From Nitrospira sp. (GTDB taxonomy: Bacteria > Nitrospirota > Nitrospiria > Nitrospirales > Nitrospiraceae), in the NCBI GenBank assembly GCA_005116955.1, contig SWDI01000002.1, forward strand, positions 63,315-127,314: a DNA stretch of 64,000 bases, written 5' to 3'. The notes beneath the pieces are model-generated. The model had not been told where the DNA came from. It did not search any database and saw only the letters and a list, made by a program, of their open reading frames with translations. The position numbers were made by a program, and so were the translations under genes. This document shows positions 20,840-30,753 of the stretch, piece after piece (position 1 is the first letter of the stretch; each line of letters begins with the position of its first letter).

Positions 20840-21637
20840 ATGAGTGCGATGCTCTTAGCGATCGACATCGGGAACACCAACGTGGTCGCAGGGATCTTCG
20901 ACGGATCAACTCTGCTGACCCATTGGCGGTTGGCGACCGATCCCAAGACCACGGCCGATGAATATGGCGTCCTGTGCCTTAGCCTCATGGCCCGAGACGG
21001 ACGCCTCCCAGCGCACATCACCGGCTCGATCATCTCCAGTGTCGTTCCCGCCCTCACGGAGACGTTTGAGTCGATGGTTGAAACGTCCTTTGGCTCCACC
21101 CCGATCACCGTTTCTCCCGATATGGATACGGGTCTCACGCTGAAATATTCAAATCCGAAAGAGATCGGAAGCGACCGTATTGTGAATGCGGCGGCGGCTT
21201 ATGAGAAGTTTCACCGTGATCTCATCATCGTCGATTTCGGCACCGCGACGACGTTTTGTGCCGTCAACCGAGATGGAGAGTATCTCGGAGGGGTGATCGC
21301 ACCGGGTCTGACCATTTCCGCGGAGGCGTTGTTTACCAGGGCGGCGAAGTTGAGCAAAGTTGAGCTCGCCCGGCCTAAGACCGTCATTGGAACCGATACC
21401 ACCAGCAGTATTCAGTCTGGGCTCATCTTCGGCTATGCCGGTCTCGTGGACACGCTTGTTCAGCGGATGGAAAGGGAAATGGGGCGCACGTCCTATGTGA
21501 TTGCCACGGGTGGATTGGCCTCAGTGATCGCGCCGGAGGCGCGATCGATTCAACATCTGGAACCGTTTTTGACCCTTCATGGGCTGGAACTCCTCTATCG
21601 TCGTGCCCGAGGCGCGAGTCTGACGCAGTGGGTTTAG
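20840..21637 (+). CDS. coaX: Type III pantothenate kinase
   Basis: MLLAIDIGNTNVVAGIFDG, GSDRIVNAAAAYEKF, DFGTATTFCAVNRDGEYLGGVIAPG. Confidence 0.95.
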   Translation: MSAMLLAIDIGNTNVVAGIFDGSTLLTHWRLATDPKTTADEYGVLCLSLMARDGRLPAHITGSIISSVVPALTETFESMVETSFGSTPITVSPDMDTGLTLKYSNPKEIGSDRIVNAAAAYEKFHRDLIIVDFGTATTFCAVNRDGEYLGGVIAPGLTISAEALFTRAAKLSKVELARPKTVIGTDTTSSIQSGLIFGYAGLVDTLVQRMEREMGRTSYVIATGGLASVIAPEARSIQHLEPFLTLHGLELLYRRARGASLTQWV

Positions 21638-21726
21638 TCCTCTTCGTGCCCACGTCATTTTATTTTCCCCTTACCCGTTGACTTCTCTCCTCCTATGGAT
21701 ATCTCCACGCTTGTAGAGGTATCAGG

Positions 21727-22311
21727 ATGAGTAACGATCAAGAACAGAAAAAACCAAACGCTAATACAATCGATAACTTAGAGGAAACTGTTCCGGTTAT
21801 GGACGCAACAGGCTCCTCAGTTCAAGATGGACTGGCCAGTAAGACTGAAGAGTGTACAGCGCTCAATGATAAGTACCTCCGGCTGGCTGCGGAATTTGAA
21901 AACTACAAACGGCTGATACAGCGCGACCAGCGTGAGCAGATTCGATTTGGGAATGAACAGATTCTCAAAGAGCTGCTGCCGGTGGTTGATAACATGGAGC
22001 GGGCGATCAAAGCGGCTCGCACAAGCGGAGGCGATTCATCGCTCGTGCAGGGTGTGGAACTGACGCTCAAACAACTCTCCGGAACCCTGACTAAGTTCGG
22101 CGTGCAGGCGATCGAAGCGACCGGCCAGGAGTTCGATCCAAGCGCCCATCAAGCCGTCTCGTACGGACCATCGAACGACGTGCCCGCCAATAACGTATTG
22201 GACGAGTTTCAAAAAGGGTATCGGTTGCATGACCGGATTCTACGAGCGGCCATGGTTAGTGTGTCATCAGGGCCGGCCAATCCAAGCGAACATGACTCAA
22301 CGACGCATTGA
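21727..22311 (+). CDS. grpE: Nucleotide exchange factor GrpE
   Basis: YLRLAAEFENYKRLIQRDQ, LLPVVDNMERAI, upstream of dnaK. Confidence 0.94.
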   Translation: MSNDQEQKKPNANTIDNLEETVPVMDATGSSVQDGLASKTEECTALNDKYLRLAAEFENYKRLIQRDQREQIRFGNEQILKELLPVVDNMERAIKAARTSGGDSSLVQGVELTLKQLSGTLTKFGVQAIEATGQEFDPSAHQAVSYGPSNDVPANNVLDEFQKGYRLHDRILRAAMVSVSSGPANPSEHDSTTH

Positions 22312-22352
22312 CCTGATTCGGTCGTCGTTGTCGAGAAGGAAGGAGTTCACCA

Positions 22353-24272
22353 ATGGGTAAAGTCATCGGTATCGATCTCGGGACCACCAATTCTTGTGTG
22401 GCGATTATGAGCGGCGGAGACCCCGTCGTGATCGCCAACGCCGAAGGGAGCCGGACTACTCCTTCCGTCGTCGGCATCACCGATAAAACCGAACGGTTAG
22501 TTGGGCAAATTGCGAAACGGCAAGCCATCACCAATCCCGAGAACACCATTTACTCCGTGAAGCGCTTGATGGGACGCAAGTTCAAGAGTCGCGAAGTTCA
22601 AGAAGCCATGAAGCGGCTTCCGTACAAGGTGGTTGAGGCCGATAACGGTGATGCCCATGTAGAGTTGCGCGGTAAACGCTATAGCCCACCAGAAGTCTCC
22701 GCCATGATTCTGCAGAAAATGCGGCAGACGGCTGAAGACTATCTCGGTGAAAAGGTCACTGAGGCCGTGGTGACCGTCCCTGCGTATTTTGACGATAGCC
22801 AGCGCCAGGCGACCAAAGATGCCGGCCAGATTGCTGGGCTGAATGTCCTGCGTATCATCAATGAGCCGACAGCGGCCTCCCTTGCCTACGGTCTGGACAA
22901 GAAGAAAGACGAGCGAATCGCCGTGTACGACTTGGGCGGCGGCACCTTTGACGTTTCCGTTCTTGAAATCGGTGAAGGCGTCTTCGAGGTGAAATCCACC
23001 AATGGCGACACGTACCTCGGCGGTGATGACTTTGATCTCCGCGTGATGGATTGGCTGGTCGACGAGTTCAAGAAAGACCAGGGCATCGATTTGCGGAAAG
23101 ACCGGATGGCGCTCCAACGCCTGAAGGAATCGGCGGAACGGGCCAAGATCGAGCTGTCTTCGTCTCAAGAAACTGAGATTAATCTGCCGTTCATCACCGC
23201 CGATGCCAGCGGTCCCAAGCATATGGTCACCAAGCTCACACGGGCCAAGCTGGAACAGTTGGTCGATGATCTCATTCAGCGCACCATTGAACCCTGCCGC
23301 AAGGCCTTGTCCGATGCGAGCGTCACGGCCAAGGATATTCAAGAAATCGTCTTGGTCGGTGGTATGACCCGCATGCCCAAAGTGATTCAGGTCGTGAAGG
23401 AATTCTTTGGAAAAGAACCGCACCGTGGGGTGAATCCAGACGAAGTCGTTGCCATCGGAGCCGGCGTTCAAGGCGGAGTCCTCAAGGGCGAAGTCAAAGA
23501 CGTGCTGCTGCTCGATGTCACTCCATTATCGCTGGGCATTGAGACGCTGGGCGGCGTCTTCACCAAGCTCATTGAGCGCAACACGACTGTTCCAACCAAA
23601 AAGAGCCAAGTGTTCTCGACGGCGGCTGATAGTCAAACAGCCGTCACGATCCGCGTGTTTCAAGGTGAACGGGACATGGCCAATGACAACAAACTGCTTG
23701 GGCAGTTCGACTTGGTCGGTATTCCTCCAGCGCCGCGGGGCATGCCACAGATTGAAGTGACGTTCGATATTGATGCCAACGGCATTGTGCATGTGTCGGC
23801 AAAAGATCTCGCCACACAGAAAGAACAATCCATCAAGATCACGGCGTCCAGCGGGTTGAGTAAGGAAGAAGTTGAGAAGTTCGTTCGGGATGCGCAGTCG
23901 CATACAGAAGACGATAAGAAACGCCGCAAGCTGGCGGAAGCCAAGAACCAGGCGGATAATCTCGTCTATCAAACCGAAAAAAATATCACGGAATACGGTG
24001 ACAAAGTCTCCGACGAGGAAAAAACAAAAATCCAGGATGCCGTCGCCGCCGTCAAAAAGGCACTCGAAAGCACCGATGCCGAGGCGATTGAATCGGCGAC
24101 GCAGACACTTATGACGGCGTCGCACAAGCTTGCCGAAGAGATGTACAAGAAAGCCGCCGCATCTCCTGGCCCGCAACCAGATGCCTCGTCTTCCGGCAGC
24201 GCTGGTGAGACCAAGACCGACGAGAAAGTTGTGGACGCAGAGTTTGAAGAAGTAGACAAAGACAAGAAATAG
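22353..24272 (+). CDS. dnaK: Chaperone DnaK (Hsp70)
   Basis: [37 protein letters not shown], acidic C-terminal tail. Confidence 0.98.
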   Translation: MGKVIGIDLGTTNSCVAIMSGGDPVVIANAEGSRTTPSVVGITDKTERLVGQIAKRQAITNPENTIYSVKRLMGRKFKSREVQEAMKRLPYKVVEADNGDAHVELRGKRYSPPEVSAMILQKMRQTAEDYLGEKVTEAVVTVPAYFDDSQRQATKDAGQIAGLNVLRIINEPTAASLAYGLDKKKDERIAVYDLGGGTFDVSVLEIGEGVFEVKSTNGDTYLGGDDFDLRVMDWLVDEFKKDQGIDLRKDRMALQRLKESAERAKIELSSSQETEINLPFITADASGPKHMVTKLTRAKLEQLVDDLIQRTIEPCRKALSDASVTAKDIQEIVLVGGMTRMPKVIQVVKEFFGKEPHRGVNPDEVVAIGAGVQGGVLKGEVKDVLLLDVTPLSLGIETLGGVFTKLIERNTTVPTKKSQVFSTAADSQTAVTIRVFQGERDMANDNKLLGQFDLVGIPPAPRGMPQIEVTFDIDANGIVHVSAKDLATQKEQSIKITASSGLSKEEVEKFVRDAQSHTEDDKKRRKLAEAKNQADNLVYQTEKNITEYGDKVSDEEKTKIQDAVAAVKKALESTDAEAIESATQTLMTASHKLAEEMYKKAAASPGPQPDASSSGSAGETKTDEKVVDAEFEEVDKDKK

Positions 24273-24293
24273 CATAGAATAACGCTTCAGAGT

Positions 24294-24334
24294 GTCCGAG
24301 TTCTCGGTGTAATCGGGAACTCGGACGGTTTTTT
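24294..24334 (+). terminator. Rho-independent terminator between dnaK and dnaJ
   Basis: GTCCGAGTTC (24294-24303) pairs with GAACTCGGAC (24317-24326), followed by a T-run. Confidence 0.8.
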
Positions 24335-24346
24335 ACTTCCTACGCA

Positions 24347-25480
24347 ATGGCGGCCGTGTCAAAACGCGACTACTACGAAACTCTCGGCGTCGATAGAAAC
24401 GTATCCGACGACGAGCTAAAAAAAGCCTATCGCAAGCTCGCGCGCCAGCACCATCCAGACCTCCATATCGGCGACCAGCAGAAAAAAACAGCCGAAGAGA
24501 AGTTTAAAGAAATCAACGAAGCCTATGAAACGCTGAGCGATCAGGACAAGCGGAAACGCTACGACACGTTCGGTCATGCTGGGGCACAACAGGGTGGGCC
24601 TGGTTTTGATGGGTTTGATTTCAACCGTGGCGGATTCGGAGAGGTGTTCAACGATATCTTCGAGGATTTTTTTGGCCAAGCCCGAGGAGGCGGGGCACCT
24701 CGCGCCGAACGTGGCAACGATCTCCAGTACAACCTCGAGGTTGATTTCGAAGAGGCTGTGTACGGGAAAGAGGCCAAGCTCAAAATCCCACGTTGGGAAA
24801 TCTGCGTCGATTGCAAAGGAACGGGTGCCAAGTCAGCGGCGTCCATCAAGACATGCGCCAGCTGCAAAGGTGCTGGTCAAATTCGATTTCAGCAAGGGTT
24901 CTTCAGCGTCAGCCGTCCATGCGGTCAATGTGAAGGCGCCGGTCACTTTGTCACAGAACCCTGCTCGACCTGCCAGGGACGTCAACGGGTTTACAAAGAA
25001 CGCACTATCGCCGTCCATATTCCAGCCGGTATTGAGACCGGCATGCGACTTCGTCTTTCTAATGAAGGAGAGCATGGTCCCAATGGTGGCCATCCCGGCG
25101 ACCTCTACGTGGCAGTTACTGTCAGGCCCCATAAAATTTTTCATCGCAAGGGGCTCGATATTGCCTGTGACGTGCCGGTCAATCTCGTCACGGCCACGCT
25201 CGGCGGAAAAGTGGAAGTCCCGACTCTCACGGGGGCAACCGTCATCAAGGTGCCGCCAGGCACACAACATGACAAGGTGCTTCGGATTAAAGGGATAGGG
25301 GTTCCAAGCCTGAAGGGTGGATCAACAGGCGATCAGGTCTATACGATCAAAGTTCAAATCCCTACCAAATTAACGGTCCGACAGAAAGAACTTCTGATGG
25401 AGTATGCGAAAGAAAGTGGCATGACTATGGAAGCCAACGGCGACGGCTTCTTCGATAAGATGAAAACCTTCTTCGAGTAG
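24347..25480 (+). CDS. dnaJ: Chaperone DnaJ
   Basis: J-domain with HPD, G/F region, four-part zinc finger. Confidence 0.96.
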   Translation: MAAVSKRDYYETLGVDRNVSDDELKKAYRKLARQHHPDLHIGDQQKKTAEEKFKEINEAYETLSDQDKRKRYDTFGHAGAQQGGPGFDGFDFNRGGFGEVFNDIFEDFFGQARGGGAPRAERGNDLQYNLEVDFEEAVYGKEAKLKIPRWEICVDCKGTGAKSAASIKTCASCKGAGQIRFQQGFFSVSRPCGQCEGAGHFVTEPCSTCQGRQRVYKERTIAVHIPAGIETGMRLRLSNEGEHGPNGGHPGDLYVAVTVRPHKIFHRKGLDIACDVPVNLVTATLGGKVEVPTLTGATVIKVPPGTQHDKVLRIKGIGVPSLKGGSTGDQVYTIKVQIPTKLTVRQKELLMEYAKESGMTMEANGDGFFDKMKTFFE

Positions 25481-25519
25481 TCTCCCCTACCCATCTGGGT
25501 TAATCCCTCTGAGTCCCTC

Positions 25520-26260
25520 ATGCCTGTGTTATTTGTTTCCCCTGAGTGCATCGATCAGCAGACCATCGTGGTTACCGGAGATGTGCTCGTGCATCTCCGA
25601 GACAGTTTGCGCATCACAGTCGGCGAGACGCTGTGGCTCAACAGTGGACAGGGAACCAAGTTTCGCGTTGACATCACTGATGTGTCCAAACGAGCGGTCA
25701 CTGCAGATATTCTCGAAACGATCCAGGAACCACCTCGCCAGACACCTCGCCTGATCCTCGGCCAATCGCTGCTTAAGGGGGAGAAGATGGACTGGGTGAT
25801 TCAGAAGGCGACTGAACTCGGCGTGAGCGAGATCGTGCCGATTGAAAGCCAGCACAGTGTGGTACAACTGAAAGCCGACCGCGTGGATCACCAGCTCGCC
25901 CGGTGGCAACGAATTGCCTTAGAGGCCGCCCAGCAATCCGAACAGTGGCGTATCCCCACTGTCGCGATGCCGCAATCTCTTTCAGCGCTTCTGACCAGCC
26001 TGGCGACCGGCACGCTCACACTCATGCTGGCCGAGCGGCGTGAGGGAAAGAGTTTGCAAACGGTTAACCTACCGCAAGATGCGACCGGCTCCATTCTGGT
26101 CTTGATCGGGCCGGAAGGTGGCTGGAGCCAAGAGGAAGCGCAGATTGCCGAGCATGCAGGAATCCAGCCCATTACCCTTGGTGAGCACATCCTGCGAGCA
26201 GAAACAGCCGCCATTGCTGCCATAAGTATTCTTCAATCGCGCCTTGGCACACTGAGCTGA
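25520..26260 (+). CDS. rsmE: 16S rRNA (uracil-1498-N3)-methyltransferase, RsmE family
   Basis: KGEKMDWVIQKATELGVSEIVPI, LIGPEGGWSQEE, LRAETAAIAA. Confidence 0.93.
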   Translation: MPVLFVSPECIDQQTIVVTGDVLVHLRDSLRITVGETLWLNSGQGTKFRVDITDVSKRAVTADILETIQEPPRQTPRLILGQSLLKGEKMDWVIQKATELGVSEIVPIESQHSVVQLKADRVDHQLARWQRIALEAAQQSEQWRIPTVAMPQSLSALLTSLATGTLTLMLAERREGKSLQTVNLPQDATGSILVLIGPEGGWSQEEAQIAEHAGIQPITLGEHILRAETAAIAAISILQSRLGTLS

Positions 26261-26610
26261 ACGGGAATGGCGGCATTGACTAGCGAACAATGTGGCTCTG
26301 TGATTGTGCCTCGTTCTCGTCATCGCCTTGCTCCTCTCGTACATCTCTCTCAGTGTCGTGGATGCAGCCAGATTCCCACCGATCATACTGTCCGAAATTT
26401 CGAGGTCTCCTCTATGATCGTGGCGCTGCGGGTTCTGTATCCCCCATCGAGTATCGGGCTGTTGATTTCGGAGCGATTAGTCAGTGATGATGAATCGAAC
26501 AGGCGCTTGCACGCGATAGGCTGGTGGATAGCCTGTGAGGCTTGTGCCATTGACGGGAGCGAGCGTGGGGACGCTGCTTTCAATCCCGGGTCTGGCTGGT
26601 TACTAGAGGG

Positions 26611-27396
26611 GTGGACATTCGCATGTTCGATTGGTTGACTCAATCAGAGATGTGGATCGCGCTGGGCACGCTGACGGCTCTCGAAATTGTCCTCGGGATC
26701 GACAATATCATCTTTATCTCCGTCCTCGTGAGCCGGCTCCCTCAGCACCAGCGAAACCTAGCACGCCGTCTTGGGCTAGGCCTGGCGATGATCGCACGAC
26801 TGGGATTGTTATTCTCGATTTCGCTTGTGATGGAGCTGACGGCTCCCTTATTCACGATACTAAGTCAAGCAATCTCAGGGCGAGATCTGATTCTCATCAT
26901 TGGTGGACTGTTTCTCCTCGCGAAAGCCACTCACGAAATTCATGAAAGCGTAGAGGGCGAGGATGACCAAGCAGCCTCGTCGGTTCCAGCCAATTTCGGT
27001 ATGATGTTGTTGCAGATCACTGTGCTAGATCTCGTCTTCTCGTTAGATTCCGTCATCACGGCCGTCGGTCTCGTGGATGACGTCTCCGTCATGGCGACGG
27101 CGATTATCATAGCCGTGCTCGTCATGTTGTTCGCCGCCCGTTCGATCGGTGAATTCGTCGATGCCCATCCAACGATCAAGATACTCGCGCTATCGTTCCT
27201 AATCCTTGTCGGAGTGACTCTGATGGTGGAGGGGTTCGATGTCCACGTCCCGAAGGGGTATATCTACTTCGCGATGGCCTTCTCAGTTGCCGTAGAGATG
27301 ATCAACCTGCGAATCCGCGCACGTACTAACCCACCCCGTAAACTGCACAACCGTTACGCGAGCGGCAAGACAGAAGGTCCAGCCCAAGACCACTGA
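26611..27396 (+). CDS. TerC-family integral membrane protein
   Basis: ALEIVLGIDNIIFISVL, DLVFSLDSVITAVGL. Confidence 0.93.
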   Translation: MDIRMFDWLTQSEMWIALGTLTALEIVLGIDNIIFISVLVSRLPQHQRNLARRLGLGLAMIARLGLLFSISLVMELTAPLFTILSQAISGRDLILIIGGLFLLAKATHEIHESVEGEDDQAASSVPANFGMMLLQITVLDLVFSLDSVITAVGLVDDVSVMATAIIIAVLVMLFAARSIGEFVDAHPTIKILALSFLILVGVTLMVEGFDVHVPKGYIYFAMAFSVAVEMINLRIRARTNPPRKLHNRYASGKTEGPAQDH

Positions 27397-27461
27397 CATC
27401 GACCTCACGGCAACCATACAAGCCGATCATCTTGCTCCTTGGAAATAGTGTAAACAGATGG

Positions 27462-28922
27462 TCAGGCAGACTGAGTTGGGTGTCTGGGAGAAGGTCGTGA
27501 TGATAGAGGTGCAGCCAATTGTTCGAGCGACTGCCCTTCCGCATTGATTCCCAACCACAGTTCAATCGCCGCGCCGAGCAGCATCATGCCTCCGCCCAGC
27601 AGATATCCATAGAAAACGCTCGTCATCGATGTTTCGATGAGCTTCCCGTAGAGCCACGGCGCCGCCACACCGGCCCCTTGTGCCACGATAAAGAAAAAGG
27701 CGATGGCCATGGCTCGGATCTCCATCGGAAATATTTCGCTCACCGTCAAATAAGCGGCACTGGCCCCGGCCGATGCAAAAAAGAAGATCAGCGACCAGAG
27801 CATCATATGCTGAGTGAGCGTCAAGGAGCCTATCCAAAACAGATATCCAGCAAACCCCAAAAGGAGCCCAGCTAGGCCGTAGGTCAAGCTGATCATGGGT
27901 TTGCGGCCGACCGTGTCGAATAGTCGACCTAATAGCAGCGGACCCAAGAAATTGCCGAGTGCGAAAGGCAAGATGTAGAGTCCGATGGTGCTGCTGAGCA
28001 CGCCATAATATTTCGTCAGCAGTAACGGATAGGTGAACGACACTGCGTTATACATGAACGATTGTGTGACCATGAGTCCGATGCCCAAAACCGTCCGCCG
28101 TGGATATGATTGGAAGAGTTCTCGGGCTACGGTCGCGATCGTTGCGTGGGGGCGGGTATGGACCGTGATCGTGCCTTGGGGGGCCGCTAGCGATGTGCCT
28201 TGATCGTACGCCACGTCCCGTTCGATCTGTGACACAATGGCTTCCGCGTCGTGAACCCGACCGTGGGTCATCAGCCAACGTGGGCTTTCCGGAATGACAC
28301 GTCGAACAATGATAATGGCCACTCCCAGGACGGCACCAAACACAAAGCACAGTCGCCAGCCGATAGATTCAGGAAAGATGGCCGGATTCAGTAACAGCAA
28401 CGTCAACAGGGCGCCAGCCGCCGAGCCGAGCCACCACGTCCCGTTGATTGCTAGATCGGTATGCCCACGGCTTTGAGCGGGAATTAATTCATCGATGGCC
28501 GAATTGATCGCGGCATACTCGCCACCTATCCCGGCGCCGGTCAGAAATCGGAAGAACATGAAGCTCGTCAAGTCCCAAGACAACGCCGTCAGCACTGTCG
28601 CTGTAAGATAGAGCGCCAAGGTGATCATGAACCATTTCTTTCGTCCCTGTCGGTCGGTGAGGTAGGAAAAGACCAGCGCGCCGACAACCGACCCGGCTAA
28701 ATACGCAGAGGCCGTGAGCCCTACTTCTGATTGCGTGAGGTGTAATGCGTCTGGGTGGGTCAGCATCGGACCGAGCGCGGCTACGATGGATACTTCAAGC
28801 CCATCAAGCAACCACGTGATCCCCAGTGCCACGACGACTCGCCAGTGCCAGCGGGCCCAGGGTAACCGATCCATGCGTTGTGGAATGTTGGTGGTGATCG
28901 AGATGCCGGACTCGGCAGACAT
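27462..28922 (-). CDS. Major facilitator superfamily transporter
   Basis: YLTDRQGRKKWFM, TGAGIGGEYAAINSAIDELIPAQSRG, RLFDTVGRKPM. Confidence 0.92.
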   Translation of the reverse strand: MSAESGISITTNIPQRMDRLPWARWHWRVVVALGITWLLDGLEVSIVAALGPMLTHPDALHLTQSEVGLTASAYLAGSVVGALVFSYLTDRQGRKKWFMITLALYLTATVLTALSWDLTSFMFFRFLTGAGIGGEYAAINSAIDELIPAQSRGHTDLAINGTWWLGSAAGALLTLLLLNPAIFPESIGWRLCFVFGAVLGVAIIIVRRVIPESPRWLMTHGRVHDAEAIVSQIERDVAYDQGTSLAAPQGTITVHTRPHATIATVARELFQSYPRRTVLGIGLMVTQSFMYNAVSFTYPLLLTKYYGVLSSTIGLYILPFALGNFLGPLLLGRLFDTVGRKPMISLTYGLAGLLLGFAGYLFWIGSLTLTQHMMLWSLIFFFASAGASAAYLTVSEIFPMEIRAMAIAFFFIVAQGAGVAAPWLYGKLIETSMTSVFYGYLLGGGMMLLGAAIELWLGINAEGQSLEQLAAPLSSRPSPRHPTQSA

Positions 28923-28969
28923 TCACCCTCGTAGCATAACGACGTGGCAGAAGACTCGTGCGGGAATCC

Positions 28970-30436
28970 CTACCATCCCAATTGCCAGCTCAGACCGTTT
29001 TGTTCCACAAGCGCGTCGGCTTCCTGTGGACCCCACGATCCAGCCGTGTAGACATGCATCGGTCGGGGGCTGAGCAAGAGCGGGTCGTAGAGTCGCCAGG
29101 CGGTTTCTGTAAAGTCCGAGGTCACGAACAACGTTTGGTCGCCGATCATGACGTCTCGCAACAGTGTTTCATAGGCTTCCGGCAGTTCCCCGCCGAAGGC
29201 ATGGCCATAGTCGAACCTCAATGCGCGATCGGCAAATTTGAAGGGCCTCCCGGGCATTTTCACGGAGAAGCAGAGAGAAAATCCTTCACTCGGCTGCAGC
29301 GTGATCAGTAACTTGTTGGGATTGAGGCTGCCTGGTTCCAAGGATCGAAAGACTTGAATGGGAGCCGAGCGGAAGGTGACGGCCACCTGGGTGATCTTGC
29401 GCGGAAGCCGTTTGCCGGTTCTTAAATAAAAGGGCACTCCCCTCCAGCGCCAGTTGTGGATCTCTAATTTCAACGCTACGTAGGTTTCAGTCTTGGAGTC
29501 TGGCGGCACACCTCGTTCTTCCAGATAGCCTGGAATTCGCTGGCCGGCGATGTCCCATGCCGAATATTGGCCGAAGATCACGTCCTGAGGGCGAATGGCT
29601 GAAATCGAGCGCAATACTTTCATTTTTTCCGCTTGAATCTCGGACGCTTCAAAGGAAGTTGGCACTTCCATGCCAACGACGGTCAGGAGTTGCGTCAAAT
29701 GGTTCTGGACCATGTCTCGCAAGGCGCCGGCCCCCTGGTAGTAAGCCCCGCGGTGTTCAACACCGAGGTCTTCGGCAACCGTAATTTCCACACTCTCCAC
29801 CGTATCGCGATTCCACAACGATTCAAAAATTGGGTTCGCAAAGCGAAAGGCCAATAGATTCTGTACGGTCTCTTTGCCCAAATAGTGATCGATGCGATAG
29901 ATCTGAGACTCTTCGAGATAGCGATGTAAGAGGGTATTGAGCGCGCGGGCCGAGTGAAAATCATGACCGAACGGCTTTTCAAAGACCACTCGCACCCACC
30001 CATGGCTCTTGAGCAATCCGGTTTGATCGAGCAGCTCCAGGGTTTCAGGGACAATCGTCGGCGGAAGCGCCAGGTAGAAAATTCGGTTTTGAGGCAGATT
30101 CCTCGCCACTTCAAACTGAGCGATATATTTGGCGAGTGCTTCGTAGTCCGTCAACTTGCCTTCGCGTAGAGGTTGATAATACACATGATCGTCACACCAT
30201 TGGCGGAGGTCGCTCGTATTACGCGACCCGGAACTGCCCAGGCCCTCGTACGCCCATAACCGGAAGGCTTCTTGACTAAGCTCCGGTAATGCAGCGCCGA
30301 CAATGAGGGTGTTCTGTTTTTCCAGTTCGCCGTAGGTGCGCAAGTGAAAGAGTGCGGGTAGGAGTTTTCGCCGGGTCAGATCACCGGTTGCTCCGAGAAT
30401 AATGAAGAGATGCGGCTCAACGCTTTGTTCTTTCAT
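28970..30436 (-). CDS. zwf: Glucose-6-phosphate 1-dehydrogenase
   Basis: FIILGATGDLTRRKLLPALF, RIDHYLGKE, KTETYVALKLEIHNWRWRGVPFYLRTGKRL. Confidence 0.96.
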   Translation of the reverse strand: MKEQSVEPHLFIILGATGDLTRRKLLPALFHLRTYGELEKQNTLIVGAALPELSQEAFRLWAYEGLGSSGSRNTSDLRQWCDDHVYYQPLREGKLTDYEALAKYIAQFEVARNLPQNRIFYLALPPTIVPETLELLDQTGLLKSHGWVRVVFEKPFGHDFHSARALNTLLHRYLEESQIYRIDHYLGKETVQNLLAFRFANPIFESLWNRDTVESVEITVAEDLGVEHRGAYYQGAGALRDMVQNHLTQLLTVVGMEVPTSFEASEIQAEKMKVLRSISAIRPQDVIFGQYSAWDIAGQRIPGYLEERGVPPDSKTETYVALKLEIHNWRWRGVPFYLRTGKRLPRKITQVAVTFRSAPIQVFRSLEPGSLNPNKLLITLQPSEGFSLCFSVKMPGRPFKFADRALRFDYGHAFGGELPEAYETLLRDVMIGDQTLFVTSDFTETAWRLYDPLLLSPRPMHVYTAGSWGPQEADALVEQNGLSWQLGW

Positions 30437-30461
30437 GTTCTTCTGGTGAAACCTGGTCGCG

Positions 30462-30659
30462 TTATTCGTCCGGCTCCTCGATCGGGCCAGCCCATTCACC
30501 TTTGGCCAGCGTGACTTCCTGAAACCCGCCGTCCGGCCATTGGAACTGTCCGGCCTCATCGACAAGCACGATAAAGGGATCGACCTCATGCGCTTGTCCC
30601 CGGAACCAGTACCAGCCTGGTTGAGTCGGCCCGTTCGTGCTCCAACGATAGGTCGGCAT
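30462..30659 (-). CDS. Hypothetical small protein
   Basis: MPTYRWSTNGPTQPGWYWFRG...; immediately upstream of zwf, same strand. Confidence 0.5.
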   Translation of the reverse strand: MPTYRWSTNGPTQPGWYWFRGQAHEVDPFIVLVDEAGQFQWPDGGFQEVTLAKGEWAGPIEEPDE

Positions 30660-30753
30660 CAGTTTCCCCTGAACGCTCCGTGATTGCGGCATTCCTTCTT
30701 CTCGTCACTTTTTGGTACAGTCTGTTCCATCACCTGTACGAACCTATCACGTC

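Noticed and set aside
21638-21726. CIRCE or sigma-32 promoter upstream of grpE
   Set aside because: No TTAGCACTC-N9-GAGTGCTAA repeat seen and the sigma-32-like match is weak.
22497-23471. 324-aa ORF antisense to dnaK
   Set aside because: Classic antisense open frame over conserved dnaK; no independent evidence.
26480-26610. Possible yybP-ykoY (manganese) riboswitch upstream of the TerC gene
   Set aside because: TerC genes often carry this riboswitch, but the conserved loop sequences were not found; a covariance-model search would be needed.
26267-26638. ORF between rsmE and terC
   Set aside because: No recognisable domain and several equally open frames; might be a decayed gene but not supportable by eye.
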